Shown here piece by piece: positions 11,539 through 23,146 of a stretch of 64,000 nucleotides of DNA. Position 1 is the stretch's first letter. Each line of letters opens with the position of its first letter. The position numbers were made by a program, and so were the translations under genes. The notes under the pieces were generated by a model that was not told where the DNA came from, did not search any database, and was given only the letters and a program-made list of their open reading frames with translations. The DNA is from Cephalotus follicularis (Eukaryota; Streptophyta; Magnoliopsida; Oxalidales; Cephalotaceae), in NCBI GenBank assembly GCA_001972305.1, contig BDDD01002653.1, positions 5,397-69,396 on the forward strand, given 5' to 3'.

Positions 11539-12448
11539 CCCAGAACAGCGTCATTTTAGCCTTTTTACATTCTTTTAGCATTTAACACTAAAACTCAACA
11601 TTATAGAGATGGGAAAACATCACCAAAGTCGGAAAATCCATCCTTTATTAATTCCATAATTCAAAAGTACAAATACATTGTGAAATTATAATACATAAAA
11701 ATCTCGGGCGTTACAGTAGGAGTGGTGAATGTGTGGCATTTTTGGGTGGTGATCGGACCTGTGGAGGTCCGGCGAGTTGACTCAGTGAGTCGCAACTCGC
11801 TGTCGGCCGTGGTGTGGCGTTCGGCACCGATTCTCAGTCGGGCTTGACCGGTTTTGAGTAGACCGTTCAATGTGGAACCCGTTGATGGGTGTTTCACTGC
11901 CTGGTTGTGTCGGTCAGAATCCGGCCGGCGTTTCGGGGACATAAATGTTTTGTGTGTCGAACATGACGAAGATGTGTTGTATGTGCAGTGTGTGAGTGGC
12001 AATTGGATTTGGCATTGAGGAATTGATCAATTGACGAGAACTGGGTTCGGTTCAACAGTTTCTGGAAAAGGTTCGGCAATTGAACCTGCAGCTCGACTGT
12101 GCTGCTGTTGCTGCGATTCCTAGCTTGGAATCAGAGGTAGGGGAAGCTATACATGCAAGTTTGAGTTCAATAATGTTGTAATGCCATTGATGAAATGCAT
12201 GGTTTGCGGATTGTGAATTGTGTGACTGTTAGGGTTACTGTGAGTAGTTAACCTGTTGTGCATATCGTGTCGTAGAATGATTGTGGACTATGGATTATGG
12301 ATTGTGTGACTGTGTTAGGGTTGCTATGAATAGTTAACCCGTCCTGTATATTGTGTTTTATAATGATTGTAGATCGGATTGCATGTGTTGTATGCTTGAA
12401 CTCTATTGGTTTTGAGGCGTGTTGGAGGAACTGTGTTTTGGTTCTCTT

Positions 12449-12665
12449 AACCGTCGACGCTTAGGAAAGAAGCGTCGACGCTATGGATTGTTATACGGAC
12501 AATGAGTCATGATTCGCGATAAACGTCGACGCTTAGAGAAAACGTCGACGCCATGATTCGTTGTGTGTGAGAATGGACACATGTAGTGTTGACGCCTGAG
12601 GTTCCTACCTCAAAGCGTCGACGCCGAGGGAATAAGCGATGACGCTAAGAGTTAAGCGGCGACGC
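12449..12665 (+). repeat. GTCGAC-core array in LTR A
   Basis: Eight or so copies of (a)gcgtcgacgct and acgtcgacgc, including the 12-bp palindrome AGCGTCGACGCT at 12471-12482. The flanks differ from those in LTR B and D. Confidence 0.8.
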
Positions 12666-13054
12666 TTAAGTTACTGGTTTGAACATTAACGCCTATATGG
12701 TACATGTTGATGCGAATAGAGCCCGTTCACATTTCGAGTATGTGTTCGCATTGCATATTGTTATGGATTGAAATGTATATAATTGCTAAAGTGTTTATCA
12801 TTTTAGACAATGGGATTATGGTTTTGTTATAACCCATATTTTGTATGAAATGTTGTATTTCAAAGATTGAAACGAGGTTTCAAAGGATTATACATATTTT
12901 GAATAAATATGTTTGGCAAGTACTTTATTTTACATAAATTACTTTATGACTGTTTCGGAAAGGACTATTTTGTATACATCTATATGTATAGTTATGATTT
13001 CAAGCATTTATGAAAATATAGACTACTTGAAACATAATTGACCGGATTGATTGA

Positions 13055-13420
13055 TTGTTGATCTTTCCTAGCACCACGGGATGGTTAGCTATGCGCTTTC
13101 CAAGCTTGGGGCCGGTTAGCATCATTGGATTGTTGAGCTTTTCTAGCACCATAAGACGGTTAGCTGTGTGCTTTCCTAGCTTGGGGCCGGTTAGCATCAT
13201 TGATAGATGGTCGAGCTATTCCCAGCCATGTGCTGGTTAGCCTATGAGCTTTCCTAGCCCTGGACGGTTAGTATCGACATGGGGCGAGCTTTCCCAGCTT
13301 GGGGCCAGATAGCCACGAGCTTTTCTGGTCTAGGACGGTTAGCGTCACTTCGTAGTGGTTGGTCCTTTGGACGTGTTTGGTTGATTGTTTGATCGAGCTT
13401 TCCCCGCCTACGTGCCGGTT
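13055..13420 (+). repeat. 75-bp imperfect tandem repeat in LTR A
   Basis: Units at 13055-13129 and 13130-13204 are near copies. More degenerate units follow to about 13420. Each unit holds two half-units of the form gagctttcctagc...ggttagc. Confidence 0.8.
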
Positions 13421-13797
13421 AGCATCGATATCTGATACTACCAACCTTCGGGTGGTAGATATCAGACTCGAATTGGGTTTATTGGTCCTTTGCGGCATGA
13501 CTGATCGATTGATGATTGATTGACTGAGCGATTGTTTGTCCGTTGTGACATGTTTTACTGGATTGTTGGCCCGTTGAGGCATAACTGATGGATTGTCTGG
13601 TCCTTTGAGGACATGATTGTGATTGGTCCGCTGAGGACATGACCGTGATTGTGTTGATGTAGCCCTACGGGTTGCACCTGTACTATGAATATGCATATAT
13701 AGATACATATATGTATATACTGTTATATATACCGTACTGCATCATTGTGCATTCTTACATGACATGCATTATCATTGAAACCGAACTGTATTTATAC

Positions 13798-13822
13798 TTA
13801 GCCGAGTGAGGACAAAGGCTAA
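13798..13822 (+). other. TTAGCC hairpin, copy in LTR A
   Basis: TTAGCC - GAGTGAGGACAAA - GGCTAA, perfect 6-bp stem, followed by CCCCCTAC. Confidence 0.7.
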
Positions 13823-13977
13823 CCCCCTACAATTTCATTTTCATTTCAGTTTGATGCAGCGGATTGTTACCGTTGAGCTCCGTGGAGCGAATGGAGTTTT
13901 ATGTTGTTTTTACTTTTGAGAAATGATAATGGATCATTGTAATAAATGAATTGATGTATTGATGAATATCTTTCACG

Positions 13978-13982
13978 CTCCG
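13978..13982. other. target-site duplication of element C, left
   Basis: CTCCG, repeated at 25512-25516. LTR A reads across it without a gap when element C is removed. Confidence 0.9.
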
Positions 13983-14128
13983 TGTGACACCCCGTTATCC
14001 ATTTCCATGCCCTTAAGACAAGCATATGTGGTGATATCAGAATTAAACATACATTCCAGCATTTCATTCAACAGTATATAAACAACATGCGGAAGCAGTC
14101 AATAAGCCAGAATATAATTACAAGCCAT

Positions 14129-14154
14129 CCGCACGCATCCCATACTACGTGCGG
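14129..14154 (-). other. covarying hairpin, copy in C 3' LTR
   Basis: Sense stem CCGCACG / CGTGCGG (7 pairs) around loop TAGTATGGGATG. The stem bases differ from those in LTR D while pairing is kept. Confidence 0.75.
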
Positions 14155-14329
14155 GTACAAATCAAAAGTTATCCTTAAACATAAGGAAGTACAGTCATAA
14201 ACGAGGTATGATCCATTCATTACATAACAATACATCAAAAGGGAAATAACAACCTTGAGATAGAAAACAGAAGCTCTCCAAGCTTCAGCAGCAACTCCCA
14301 CATCTTCGCACAATCTGAAATTGTAGGGG

Positions 14330-14354
14330 TTAGCCGTTGTCCTCACTTGGCTAA
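14330..14354 (-). other. TTAGCC hairpin, copy in C 3' LTR
   Basis: Sense TTAGCC - AAGTGAGGACAAC - GGCTAA, perfect stem, two loop changes relative to LTR A. Confidence 0.7.
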
Positions 14355-15312
14355 GTAGGAAGATAGCATGCTAAGGAATATATGAATGCAACATGTATGA
14401 CAGTTTATAATTAAAATAACATTTAAATAAACCAATATATAAGCAGCCATGCCAAGTGGCCATAAACAGTCCATATGCAAGAATACCGCACAAGGGTACA
14501 ATCAATTCATCCATCATTTGGGTGTCACATGCCGCTAACTCCTAGCTCCGACTGTGCACTACCTAACTATATCCTGCGCTCCGAGGATGATAGAACAGGT
14601 TATATTTACTACCGGCGTTGGCGGGTAGTTTAACAACTAAGATCTGCCATGCAGATAAGTTTTGGAGATCTCCTGGCCAACTCCTGGCTCCCAGGATCCC
14701 TACCGTAGTCGGTGACCACAGCCATCACTCGACTACCGGCAACAAGCACAAACAATACAAGCATTCAATAATAACATTACATATATCAGTAATATGCAAT
14801 ATAAAAATTGTTTCCTTAGAAACGTACAACAATTCATTTATCGTACATCTCATAGGAGGCAAACGATCTCAATACAATAATGGTTTCCAGTATGGGAAAC
14901 AAAACAGATGGTATCTCACTTAGGAGAAAATCAATAATTTCTTTTAAACAATAGGTTTCATTGAAAATGATAGTTGATCTCATAATTTGGGTACATAGCC
15001 CATAGTTGGTTTCAATCATTGAAATATCAGTGGTGGTAGTGTTAACAACACCAAAACTGTATATACTATGATAATTAGCATATACAGTAACAATAACCAA
15101 AGGCAGTAGATATTCAAAGAATCACAAAGGAATAACATTTCATAGTCATTCATATGCAACTTTCACAATAAGTGCGTATGTCGTTCAATATTGGAATGTA
15201 ACTGTATATAAGGCCAGGATTGATTGTTCTGATCATCCATATGAAGGCCAAGTTAATTACGTTTCCAATTGAGGCCTTAACAGGACTTATATCAGTAATT
15301 TTTTACCCAGGG

Positions 15313-15425
15313 CAGTCGGCTGCTCTCAAGAACAGTCGGCTGTCTTGGTTTAGTAGTCGACTGCCTTGTATTGACAGTCGACTATATGCATTGAGTAGTC
15401 GACTGTCATGAAGAACAGTCGACTA
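15313..15425 (-). repeat. GTCGAC-core array, C 3' LTR, distal
   Basis: Six copies of (c)agtcgactg(t) or its variant agtcggctg within 113 bp. Confidence 0.8.
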
Positions 15426-15749
15426 CTCCTGCCCAGAAATGCAGGCAGTAACAGTTTATGTGCAATTCAAAGTCTAATGCCAATCAATTCAATGCAAGCA
15501 GAAATATAACACACATGATATGCATATAATATCTTCCATAACATATCACTACCCCAACCTCAATCGCTATCCCAAGATCAATTGGGTTTGATATTTCTCT
15601 TTAAAGCTTCCAAAGCCTTTTCCCAACAATCCTTCGAATCCAGCAAGAATAATCAATGCATGCATGTTTAGAGGTTCAGTCACCTAATCAGTCGGTTAAC
15701 TAGCTATCAGTTACAATTACCTACTACACAGCAGCTTATCACAAATTCC

Positions 15750-17113
15750 ATAAGTCTTACTTCCATTTTACCACTTTCTCTTTGGAACTCTATGTCATGC
15801 ATCTTTCAATTTCGGATTAACGTGTGGACAGAGGATGCATATATACATTTAAGAGAATCAGGAGGCATAATACAACTAACCAACAATTTCAATTCGAGTT
15901 AGAGTTATATAATCCTCAAAGCTTCATGTCCATGTTCTTACTCCCATATTACCCTTTAAATTCCATTCTAGAACTGTTAATCCTTTACCAACAAAAGATA
16001 ATTATCCTTTCCTAGTTACAATATTAACAGTACTACCTTAGCAGGGAGTTCGAATTTGGACACTTACCAGGAGAACTCCAAAGCTTCCAAGTCTTTGAGC
16101 TCCACTCCGATTTCTCAACGCAAGCTCCAATGATCCCAGCAACTCTCCTTAATCTTCAGTGTTTCTAACACTCATCCTTAGCTCATGCACAACTGATATA
16201 CGCTCAGGAATTCTTGAATTCGCCAGAGTCCTTTACTCTAACATTTTCTCCATTCTCTCTCTCACATGCCTTACTTCCTTCATTGTCATTCTCACTTTTC
16301 TTTCTTTTGTTTCTGCAGGTACAGGTTTGCAATCTTGCAGAGCACATGCAAGGGCTTTCCATGCATGTCATGGCAGCTGGTGGCATGCCCACGACACCTG
16401 TCCCCTTGCATGCCACGCCCCTGTTCTGTCTATAAGTCTTACTTCCATTTTACCACTTTCTCTTTGGAACTCTATGTCATGCATCTTTCAATTTCGGATT
16501 AACGTGTGGACAGAGGATGCATATATACATTTAAGAGAATCAGGAGGCATAATACAACTAACCAACAATTTCAATTCGAGTTAGAGTTATATAATCCTCA
16601 AAGCTTCATGTCCATGTTCTTACTCCCATATTACCCTTTAAATTCCATTCTAGAACTGTTAATCCTTTACCAACAAAAGATAATTATCCTTTCCTAGTTA
16701 CAATATTAACAGTACTACCTTAGCAGGGAGTTCGAATTTGGACACTTACCAGGAGAACTCCAAAGCTTCCAAGTCTTTGAGCTCCACTCCGATTTCTCAA
16801 CGCAAGCTCCAATGATCCCAGCAACTCTCCTTAATCTTCAGTGTTTCTAACACTCATCCTTAGCTCATGCACAACTGATATACGCTCAGGAATTCTTGAA
16901 TTCGCCAGAGTCCTTTACTCTAACATTTTCTCCATTCTCTCTCTCACATGCCTTACTTCCTTCATTGTCATTCTCACTTTTCTTTCTTTTGTTTCTGCAG
17001 GTACAGGTTTGCAATCTTGCAGAGCACATGCAAGGGCTTTCCATGCATGTCATGGCAGCTGGTGGCATGCCCACGACACCTGTCCCCTTGCATGCCACGC
17101 CCCTGTTCTGTCT
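15750..17113 (-). repeat. 682-bp tandem duplication in C 3' LTR
   Basis: Unit 15750-16431 is followed head to tail by 16432-17113, and by eye the copies look identical. The 5' LTR (around 24544-25225) has only one unit, with scattered base differences. Confidence 0.9.
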
Positions 17114-17146
17114 CACACATGCACAGACACCTGTTCTACTGCAATT

Positions 17147-17229
17147 CCAGTCGACTGCCTTATGTGGCCAGTCGACTGTCACTCCACGAATCAACCCAGT
17201 CGACTGTTGCCCTGTGACAGTCGACTGTT
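17147..17229 (-). repeat. GTCGAC-core array, C 3' LTR, proximal
   Basis: Four cagtcgactg palindromes about 170-250 bp from the LTR start. Confidence 0.8.
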
Positions 17230-17400
17230 GAGGCTGATTATTTAAGTTTACTTAGGTTGTTTTGCCCATTTACACATCAATTCACCCTTGGCATACAAGC
17301 AAAGCATATAACATAGTAATTGGACAAATAATTCAATTAAAATGTATATTTATTTTAACAATGGAATAAATATACATTAATTGAATTTGTGGTCATTACA

Positions 17401-17413
17401 TTCCTCCCTCCTT
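17401..17413 (-). other. polypurine tract of element C
   Basis: In sense AAGGAGGGAGGAA directly before the LTR; the usual site where plus-strand synthesis starts. Confidence 0.85.
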
Positions 17414-17441
17414 AAAGAAAATTCGTCCTCGAATTTAGCCC

Positions 17442-19631
17442 TTACATTCCGAACAAGTGGGGGAATGTCTCCATCATTTCATCTTCACGTTCCCACGTGG
17501 CTTCCTCGGCTCCGTGAAAATGCCACAGCACCTTTACCATAGGAATGGTCTTGTTCCTCAGTAATTTTTCCATTCGATCCATTATACTCGTCGGCCTTTC
17601 TTCATAGGACAATCTAGGACTGATGAATCCAGGGTCGTAGCTCAATATGTGAGATGGGTCGGGTACGTATTTCCGTAACATATAAACATGAAATACGTTA
17701 TGCACATCCGACAAACTAGGCGGTAGTGCAATCTGGTATGCTACCTCCCCCACTCTCTCCAGTATCTCGTAAGGTCCAATGTACCTCGGAGCCAACTTAC
17801 CCTTGAGGCCAAAACGATGTATTCCTTTCGAAGGCGAGACCTTCAAGAAAACATGATCTCCCTTCTCAAATTCTAGATTCCTTCTCTTGCTATCGGCGTA
17901 ACTTTTCTGCCGACTCTGTGTAGTTAGCAATCTCTTCTTGATCTTTCCCACTTTATCAGTCGTTTCTTGTACCAAGTCTGGTCCAAGCACTTGCCTCTCA
18001 CCTACTTCATCCCAGCAAATAGGTGATCTGCACTTCCTTCCATACAACGCTTCATAGGGAGCCATTCCAATGCTGGTGTGAAAACTGTTGTTGTAGGAGA
18101 ACTCAATCAGTGCTAGATGATCCTCCCAACTCCCAGCAAAATCAATCATGCAAGCCCGAAGCATATCCTCCAGAGTCTGAAACGTTCGTTCAGACTGACC
18201 GGCGGTTTGTGGGTGGAATGTAGTGCTAAAGTTCAAGGTTGTTCCCATAGCTGTTTGGAACTTCTTCCAAAACCTTGAAGTAAATCTAGCATCTAGGTCG
18301 CAGACAATACTGACCGGCACCCCATGCAATCTCACTATCTCCCGGATATATAATCGAGCAAGCTTCTCGATAGAATATGTCATGTTCATCGGAAGAAAGT
18401 GTGCAGACTTAGTAAGTCTGTCCACTACAACCCACACTGCTTCATGCTGATTGCATGATCTTGGCAATCCCGACACGAAGTCCATGGTCACATGCTCCCA
18501 TTTCCATTCAACCACTGGTAGCGATTGTAGCAGTCCCGCAGGTTTATGATGTTCAGCCTTCACTCGCTGACAGGTCAAATATCTTGCTACATACTCAGCA
18601 ATCTCTTGTTTCATACCACTCCACCAGTAGTTCTTCTTCAGGTCGTGCCACATCTTGGAACTTCCTGGGTGAACACTGTATCTCGATTTGTGAGCTTGTT
18701 GCAGTAGCTCATTCTTGATGCTCTCGTCATTCGGAACACATATCCTCCCCCGAAACCTCAATATGCCATCAGTATGAATGGAGAACTCAGAATCAGCGTC
18801 GAGGTTCTCGCGAATACTCCACAATTCAGAATCACTACACTGAGCAGAAAGGATACGCTCCAGAAGTTCCGGTTGTGCTCTCATACTTGCCACAATCACT
18901 CCTCGGGAAACCATGAACGGATTCCATCTCTGAAATTCCTCCAATAGATTCCATTCTGACACCATTGCTCCAGCAATCATCGCCTTGCGACTCAGCGCAT
19001 CAGCCACTACATTTGCCTTTCCCGGGTGGTATTGAATGTTGCAGTTGTAGTCATTGAAGAATTCCACCCATCGCCTCTGTCTCATGTTGAGCTCCTTCTG
19101 GGAAAACAAATATTTCAAACTCTTGTGGTTAGTAAAGATTTCAAACTGAGCTCCATAGAGGTAGTGCCTCCATTTCTGCAAGGCAAATACTATGGCCGCC
19201 AACTCAAGATCGTGTACGGGATAGTTTTCCTTGTACGGCTTCAACTTCCTCGATGCGTATGCAATCGCCCTGCCATGTTGCATAAGAACGCATCCCAATC
19301 CTTTCCCAGAAGCATCAGTGTAGACAGTAAATCCCTCATTACCCTCAGGTAATGCCAACACTGGAGCCGAAATCAACTGACTCTTCAACTCTTGGAAACT
19401 TGTCTCACAAGACTTGTCCCACACAAAACTGGACTTCTTCTGAGTCAACTGTGTTAGTGGTGCAGCAAGCTTCGAGAATCCCTCGATGAATCTGCGGTAA
19501 TAGCCAGCCAATCCCAAGAAACTACGCACCTCCGTAACGTTCCTCGGTTGGGGCCAATCAACAATGCTTTCAATCTTTGAAGGATCCACTGACAATCCTT
19601 CACTCGACACTAGGTGACCTAAGAAAGTCAC
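17442..19631 (-). CDS. element C RNase H (second copy), integrase and chromodomain
   Basis: Open frame of 729 codons. In order it has the RT/RNase H junction ([10 protein letters not shown]), RNase H ([26 protein letters not shown]), the integrase zinc domain ([17 protein letters not shown]; the first Cys of the CX2C pair is Tyr) and the integrase core. Core residues are Asp in MDFVSG, Asp in VCDLDARF and Glu in GQSERTFQ. The GPY region ([12 protein letters not shown]) and a chromodomain-like end ([19 protein letters not shown]) follow. The chromodomain supports a chromovirus. Its 5' part is a duplicate of 19676-20319, so this frame is cut off from the upstream RT. Confidence 0.88.
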   Translation of the reverse strand: MTFLGHLVSSEGLSVDPSKIESIVDWPQPRNVTEVRSFLGLAGYYRRFIEGFSKLAAPLTQLTQKKSSFVWDKSCETSFQELKSQLISAPVLALPEGNEGFTVYTDASGKGLGCVLMQHGRAIAYASRKLKPYKENYPVHDLELAAIVFALQKWRHYLYGAQFEIFTNHKSLKYLFSQKELNMRQRRWVEFFNDYNCNIQYHPGKANVVADALSRKAMIAGAMVSEWNLLEEFQRWNPFMVSRGVIVASMRAQPELLERILSAQCSDSELWSIRENLDADSEFSIHTDGILRFRGRICVPNDESIKNELLQQAHKSRYSVHPGSSKMWHDLKKNYWWSGMKQEIAEYVARYLTCQRVKAEHHKPAGLLQSLPVVEWKWEHVTMDFVSGLPRSCNQHEAVWVVVDRLTKSAHFLPMNMTYSIEKLARLYIREIVRLHGVPVSIVCDLDARFTSRFWKKFQTAMGTTLNFSTTFHPQTAGQSERTFQTLEDMLRACMIDFAGSWEDHLALIEFSYNNSFHTSIGMAPYEALYGRKCRSPICWDEVGERQVLGPDLVQETTDKVGKIKKRLLTTQSRQKSYADSKRRNLEFEKGDHVFLKVSPSKGIHRFGLKGKLAPRYIGPYEILERVGEVAYQIALPPSLSDVHNVFHVYMLRKYVPDPSHILSYDPGFISPRLSYEERPTSIMDRMEKLLRNKTIPMVKVLWHFHGAEEATWEREDEMMETFPHLFGM

Positions 19632-20319
19632 ATGATCCAGTCAAAATTCGTACTTGCTAAATTTGGCGTACAATATTGAATGTTGCAGTTGTAGTCATTG
19701 AAGAATTCCACCCATCGCCTCTGTCTCATGTTGAGCTCCTTCTGGGAAAACAAATATTTCAAACTCTTGTGGTTAGTAAAGATTTCAAACTGAGCTCCAT
19801 AGAGGTAGTGCCTCCATTTCTGCAAGGCAAATACTATGGCCGCCAACTCAAGATCGTGTACGGGATAGTTTTCCTTGTACGGCTTCAACTTCCTCGATGC
19901 GTATGCAATCGCCCTGCCATGTTGCATAAGAACGCATCCCAATCCTTTCCCAGAAGCATCAGTGTAGACAGTAAATCCCTCATTACCCTCAGGTAATGCC
20001 AACACTGGAGCCGAAATCAACTGACTCTTCAACTCTTGGAAACTTGTCTCACAAGACTTGTCCCACACAAAACTGGACTTCTTCTGAGTCAACTGTGTTA
20101 GTGGTGCAGCAAGCTTCGAGAATCCCTCGATGAATCTGCGGTAATAGCCAGCCAATCCCAAGAAACTACGCACCTCCGTAACGTTCCTCGGTTGGGGCCA
20201 ATCAACAATGCTTTCAATCTTTGAAGGATCCACTGACAATCCTTCACTCGACACTAGGTGACCTAAGAAAGTCACATGATCCAGTCAAAATTCGTACTTG
20301 CTAAATTTGGCGTACAATT
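19032..20319 (-). repeat. 644-bp tandem duplication in element C pol
   Basis: Units 19032-19675 and 19676-20319 are direct repeats covering the RT C-terminus and RNase H. The encoded residues are identical in both. The length is not a multiple of three, so the frame changes at the junction and pol is split. Confidence 0.9.
19628..20275 (-). pseudogene. element C RNase H, upstream copy
   Basis: First copy of the duplicated segment in sense order: connection and RNase H motifs as in the downstream copy. It ends in 14 unrelated residues and a stop at the duplication junction. It lies directly after the TGA stop at about 20290. Confidence 0.85.
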
Positions 20320-21193
20320 GTTCCTTACGTAGTGTCTGCAATACAATCTTCAAGTGTTGCATGTGTTCCTCAACGCTCTCTGAGTAGATCAGGATGTCAT
20401 CTAAGAATATCACAACAAACTGATCAAGATAAGGTTGGAACACTCTGTTCATCAGACACATAAAGGCTGCAGGTGTATTAGTCAAACCAAATGGCAGTAT
20501 CAAAAACTCGTAGTGCCCATATCTGGTTCGGAATGCGGTTTTCTCCATATCACCCTCTCTGATCCTCAACTGATGATAACCTGTTCTTAGGTCAAGTTTA
20601 GAGAATACAATTGAGCCTTGCAATTGGTCGAACAACTCCTCAATATGTGGCAGAGGATACTTGTTCTTCACCGTCACTTGATTCAGCAACCTGTAATCAA
20701 TGCATAGCCGCATCGATCCATCCTTCTTCTTCACAAATAGAACCGGTACTCCCCATGGTGATACACTCGGTCTGATGAAGCCTTTGTCAAGATAGTCCTG
20801 CAATTGAACTTTAATCTCCTGCAGTTCGGCAGGAGCCATTCTGTACGGTGCTCTGAATATAGGAGCAGTTCCAGGTAACAATTCAATGCTGAACTCTATA
20901 TCCCTCTTCGGTGGGAACGAAGTGAGTTCTTCTGGAAACACATCAGGAAAATCACATACAACAGGCACTTGTTCAATACTGGGCGTACCTTTCGTATGAT
21001 CAATCACATAGGCCAAATAGCCCTCAAATCCTTGCTTGAGATATTTCTGTGCTCGTGTATATGAAATGATCGGAGCAGGAACATTCTTCTCCCCGATAAA
21101 CTTGCATTCGGTCCCATCTTGTAGGTAAAACGTCATCATCATGTTGTAACAATCAACACAAGCATGATGAGCATATAGCCAGTCCATCCCCAA
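20285..21193 (-). pseudogene. element C protease end and reverse transcriptase
   Basis: Shows the protease C-terminal [14 protein letters not shown], then RT ([44 protein letters not shown], catalytic FLDDILIYS intact, [10 protein letters not shown]). It ends at a TGA where related elements have Trp (EFWLD). A one-base insertion (extra G, about 21185) separates it from the gag-protease frame. RT would copy the RNA into cDNA. Confidence 0.9.
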
Positions 21194-22670
21194 AGATTAC
21201 ATCAAACTCTTGGATAGGTAACACTATCAGGTCAGCGGATAATTCAATCCCCACTACCACGATTTCACATTCCTTCATAACAGTATCAGATAAAAGACAA
21301 GTACCCGCAGGAGTACTCACCTCCAAAATATATGGTAGTCTAGAAGTAACACCATGCAACTTGCGAGCAAAACTAGATGCAATAAAAGAATGAGTCGCAC
21401 CAGGGTCAATCAACACATGAGCTAATATGCCAGATATGTAAATAGTACCTCCCACAACAGTAGTAGATTCTGGCACATCATCTTTAGATAAGGTGTAGAC
21501 CCTACCTTTCACAATCCCCTTTCCGGTGTCTTTCCACGGTTGAGCTGCCGCAACACTACCACTAGCACCAGCACTTCCCTGTTGGCCGCGTGCTTGATCC
21601 CTCATCTTTGGACAATTATTCATCATGTGATCCTGTGAACCACACCTCAAGCATTTCCCCAACTTCTTCCAGCAATCGGTCTCATAGTGGTTCGGACGAT
21701 CACAAAAAGCATATCCACCTGTATTCTGTTGACTTTTTTGGCCCGGAGTCCTTGATCGGGTGCGTCGAGAACCTCCTAGCCCTCTGTTGTCAGATCTGGT
21801 TGACTTAGCAGGATTATTACTACCCTGCCCCTGTGACTGTGTGGCCCTCGATTGATTAGTTCGAGACCGTTCTGCTCTCCTTTCATTGGAATCCTCTTCA
21901 AGAATCATCGCTCTCTCAGCAACATCAACAAAAGTGGTCAGCTGCAACATCAACAATTTAGATCTGATGTCTGGTCGAAGGCCTTTCAGGAACCTCCGGA
22001 TCATCCGTGACTCACCCTCCACAAGATAAGGCGTGTGTCTGGCCAGCTCCACAAATCTGGTCTGGTACTGAGTCACCGTCATGTCTCCTTGATGTAACTC
22101 CATCAAATCTGTCTCCCATCGGTCACGCTCTATCTCTGGAACATAAGTTGCAAAGAACTTAGACTGAAATCTGTCCCAAATCCTGTCAAGTCCACGGGCT
22201 TCCCATTTTGTTTCAGTTCTTTCGCACCAGTAAGTAGCCTCGCCCCACAAGCGGTACACAGCAAAATTGCGCTTTTGGTCATCAGTACATTCCAGGACAG
22301 CAAATATTTTTTCCAAGTCTCTTATCCACCGCTCGGCAACTGTAGCATTCAGTTCAACATTGAAAGTCGGAGGATTCTGTCGCATGAACCGCTCCAGATC
22401 TCGGCCAAAACGACCAGCATGACAAGCATCAGGTGCTGGCTGATATGCCCGGTTGGCCTCATACATTTGCCAGATTTGTTCCATGTTTGCCGTATTTGCT
22501 TGCATCTGCTGTCGAAAAAGATCAGCCAGGTGGTCAAAATTACTCCTCTCGTCATGCGCTGGAGGAACATTCACTCCTTCATTCACTGGTGGATCATTTT
22601 CAGGTACTGGCGGTGCATTGACATCTTCATCGGCTCTACGCCTTCCCCTTTGTCCTCTTCGGAGATCCAT
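21153..22670 (-). CDS. gag: element C Gag and protease, 505 codons
   Basis: The ATG at 22668-22670 lies about 90 bp after the PBS. The gag capsid core ([43 protein letters not shown]) is at about residues 87-165. Two zinc knuckles follow at about 320-355. The first lacks its first Cys (Tyr instead); the second is intact ([14 protein letters not shown]). The protease has the active-site form [10 protein letters not shown], a DPGA variant that I recall as common in plant gypsy elements. The last 12 residues follow the frameshift and are not native. Confidence 0.9.
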   Translation of the reverse strand: MDLRRGQRGRRRADEDVNAPPVPENDPPVNEGVNVPPAHDERSNFDHLADLFRQQMQANTANMEQIWQMYEANRAYQPAPDACHAGRFGRDLERFMRQNPPTFNVELNATVAERWIRDLEKIFAVLECTDDQKRNFAVYRLWGEATYWCERTETKWEARGLDRIWDRFQSKFFATYVPEIERDRWETDLMELHQGDMTVTQYQTRFVELARHTPYLVEGESRMIRRFLKGLRPDIRSKLLMLQLTTFVDVAERAMILEEDSNERRAERSRTNQSRATQSQGQGSNNPAKSTRSDNRGLGGSRRTRSRTPGQKSQQNTGGYAFCDRPNHYETDCWKKLGKCLRCGSQDHMMNNCPKMRDQARGQQGSAGASGSVAAAQPWKDTGKGIVKGRVYTLSKDDVPESTTVVGGTIYISGILAHVLIDPGATHSFIASSFARKLHGVTSRLPYILEVSTPAGTCLLSDTVMKECEIVVVGIELSADLIVLPIQEFDVIFGDGLAICSSCLC

Positions 22671-22759
22671 TCAGTTTCCTATATGGAATGACAAAAATCA
22701 TTAGGAAACAGTTCACTCAATTTCTGAGAAACTTATCCCAGCTAGTATATATGGAATAT

Positions 22760-22771
22760 GCTCTGATACCA
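22760..22771 (-). other. primer binding site of element C
   Basis: Sense TGGTATCAGAGC, complementary to the 3' end of initiator methionine tRNA, three bases after the 5' LTR. Confidence 0.9.
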
Positions 22772-22920
22772 AGCTGTCACACCCCGTTATCCATTTCCAT
22801 ACCCTTAAGACAAGCATATGTGGTGATATCAAAATTAAACATACATTCCAACATTTCATTCAACAGTATATAAACAATATGCAGAAGCAGTCAATAAGCA
22901 GGAATATAATTACAAGCCAT

Positions 22921-22946
22921 CTGTACGCATCCCATACTACATGCGG
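22921..22946 (-). other. covarying hairpin, copy in C 5' LTR, decayed
   Basis: Loop TAGTATGGGATG intact. Compared with the 3' LTR copy, the stem has changes at CG steps that break two pairs. Confidence 0.6.
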
Positions 22947-23121
22947 GTACAAGTCAAAAGTTATCCTTAAACATAAGGAAGTACAATCATAAACGAGGTA
23001 TGATCCGTTCATTACATAACAATACATCAAAAGGGAAATAACAACCTTAAGATAGAAAACAGAAGCTCTCCAAGCTTCAGCAGCGACACCCACGTCTTCG
23101 CTCAATCTGAAATTGTAGGGG

Positions 23122-23146
23122 TTAGCCGTTGTCCTCACTTGTCTAA
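23122..23146 (-). other. TTAGCC hairpin, copy in C 5' LTR
   Basis: Sense TTAGAC - 13 nt - GGCTAA, one stem mismatch. Confidence 0.6.

Larger units (their letters stand above)
6341..11715 (-). mobile_element. Tekay-like chromovirus element B, partial, interrupted by Athila
   Basis: Minus-strand Ty3/gypsy element with integrase N-terminus, RNase H, RT, protease, a gag remnant and the 5' LTR. Protein wording ([27 protein letters not shown]) is typical of Tekay/Del chromoviruses and close to element D. Its 3' half continues left of the window beyond the Athila insertion. Its LTR start (sense TGTAACGCCCGAG) is at 11715, inside LTR A. Most of gag, the PBS and the LTR 3' tip are deleted near 9011. 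Confidence 0.88.
9011..11715 (-). repeat. element B 5' LTR, 3' tip deleted
   Basis: In sense direction it starts TGTAACGCCCGAG at 11715 and runs left for about 2.7 kb. It contains two GTCGAC-type arrays, the TTAGCC hairpin (9370-9394) and the covarying hairpin (9116-9143). Sequence after the covarying hairpin matches the LTR end of element D up to about 9035, then becomes unclear, so the LTR's last bases and the PBS are lost. Confidence 0.8.
11716..13982 (+). repeat. Tekay-like LTR 'A', left part
   Basis: Plus-oriented LTR with the same order of landmarks as the other Tekay-like LTRs: GTCGAC array, 75-bp tandem repeats, then the TTAGCC hairpin. It is interrupted by element C at 13983 and resumes at 25517. 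Its first few hundred bases lie left of element B, outside the window. No coding sequence is present. Confidence 0.75.
13983..17400 (-). repeat. element C 3' LTR, 3418 bp with internal duplication
   Basis: In sense it starts TGTAATGACCACAAATT at 17400 directly after the polypurine tract and ends GGGGTGTCACA at 13983. It contains the covarying hairpin, the TTAGCC hairpin and two GTCGAC arrays. It is 681 bp longer than the 5' LTR because of a tandem duplication at 15750-17113. Confidence 0.95.

Noticed and set aside
16204..17245. Several short open frames on both strands in the C 3' LTR
   Set aside because: They lie wholly in the LTR, repeat because of the 682-bp duplication and show no domain.
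21410..21440. DPGA in place of DSGA/DTGA in the protease of elements C and D
   Set aside because: I recall this variant as common in plant Ty3/gypsy proteases, so it is not an inactivating oddity.
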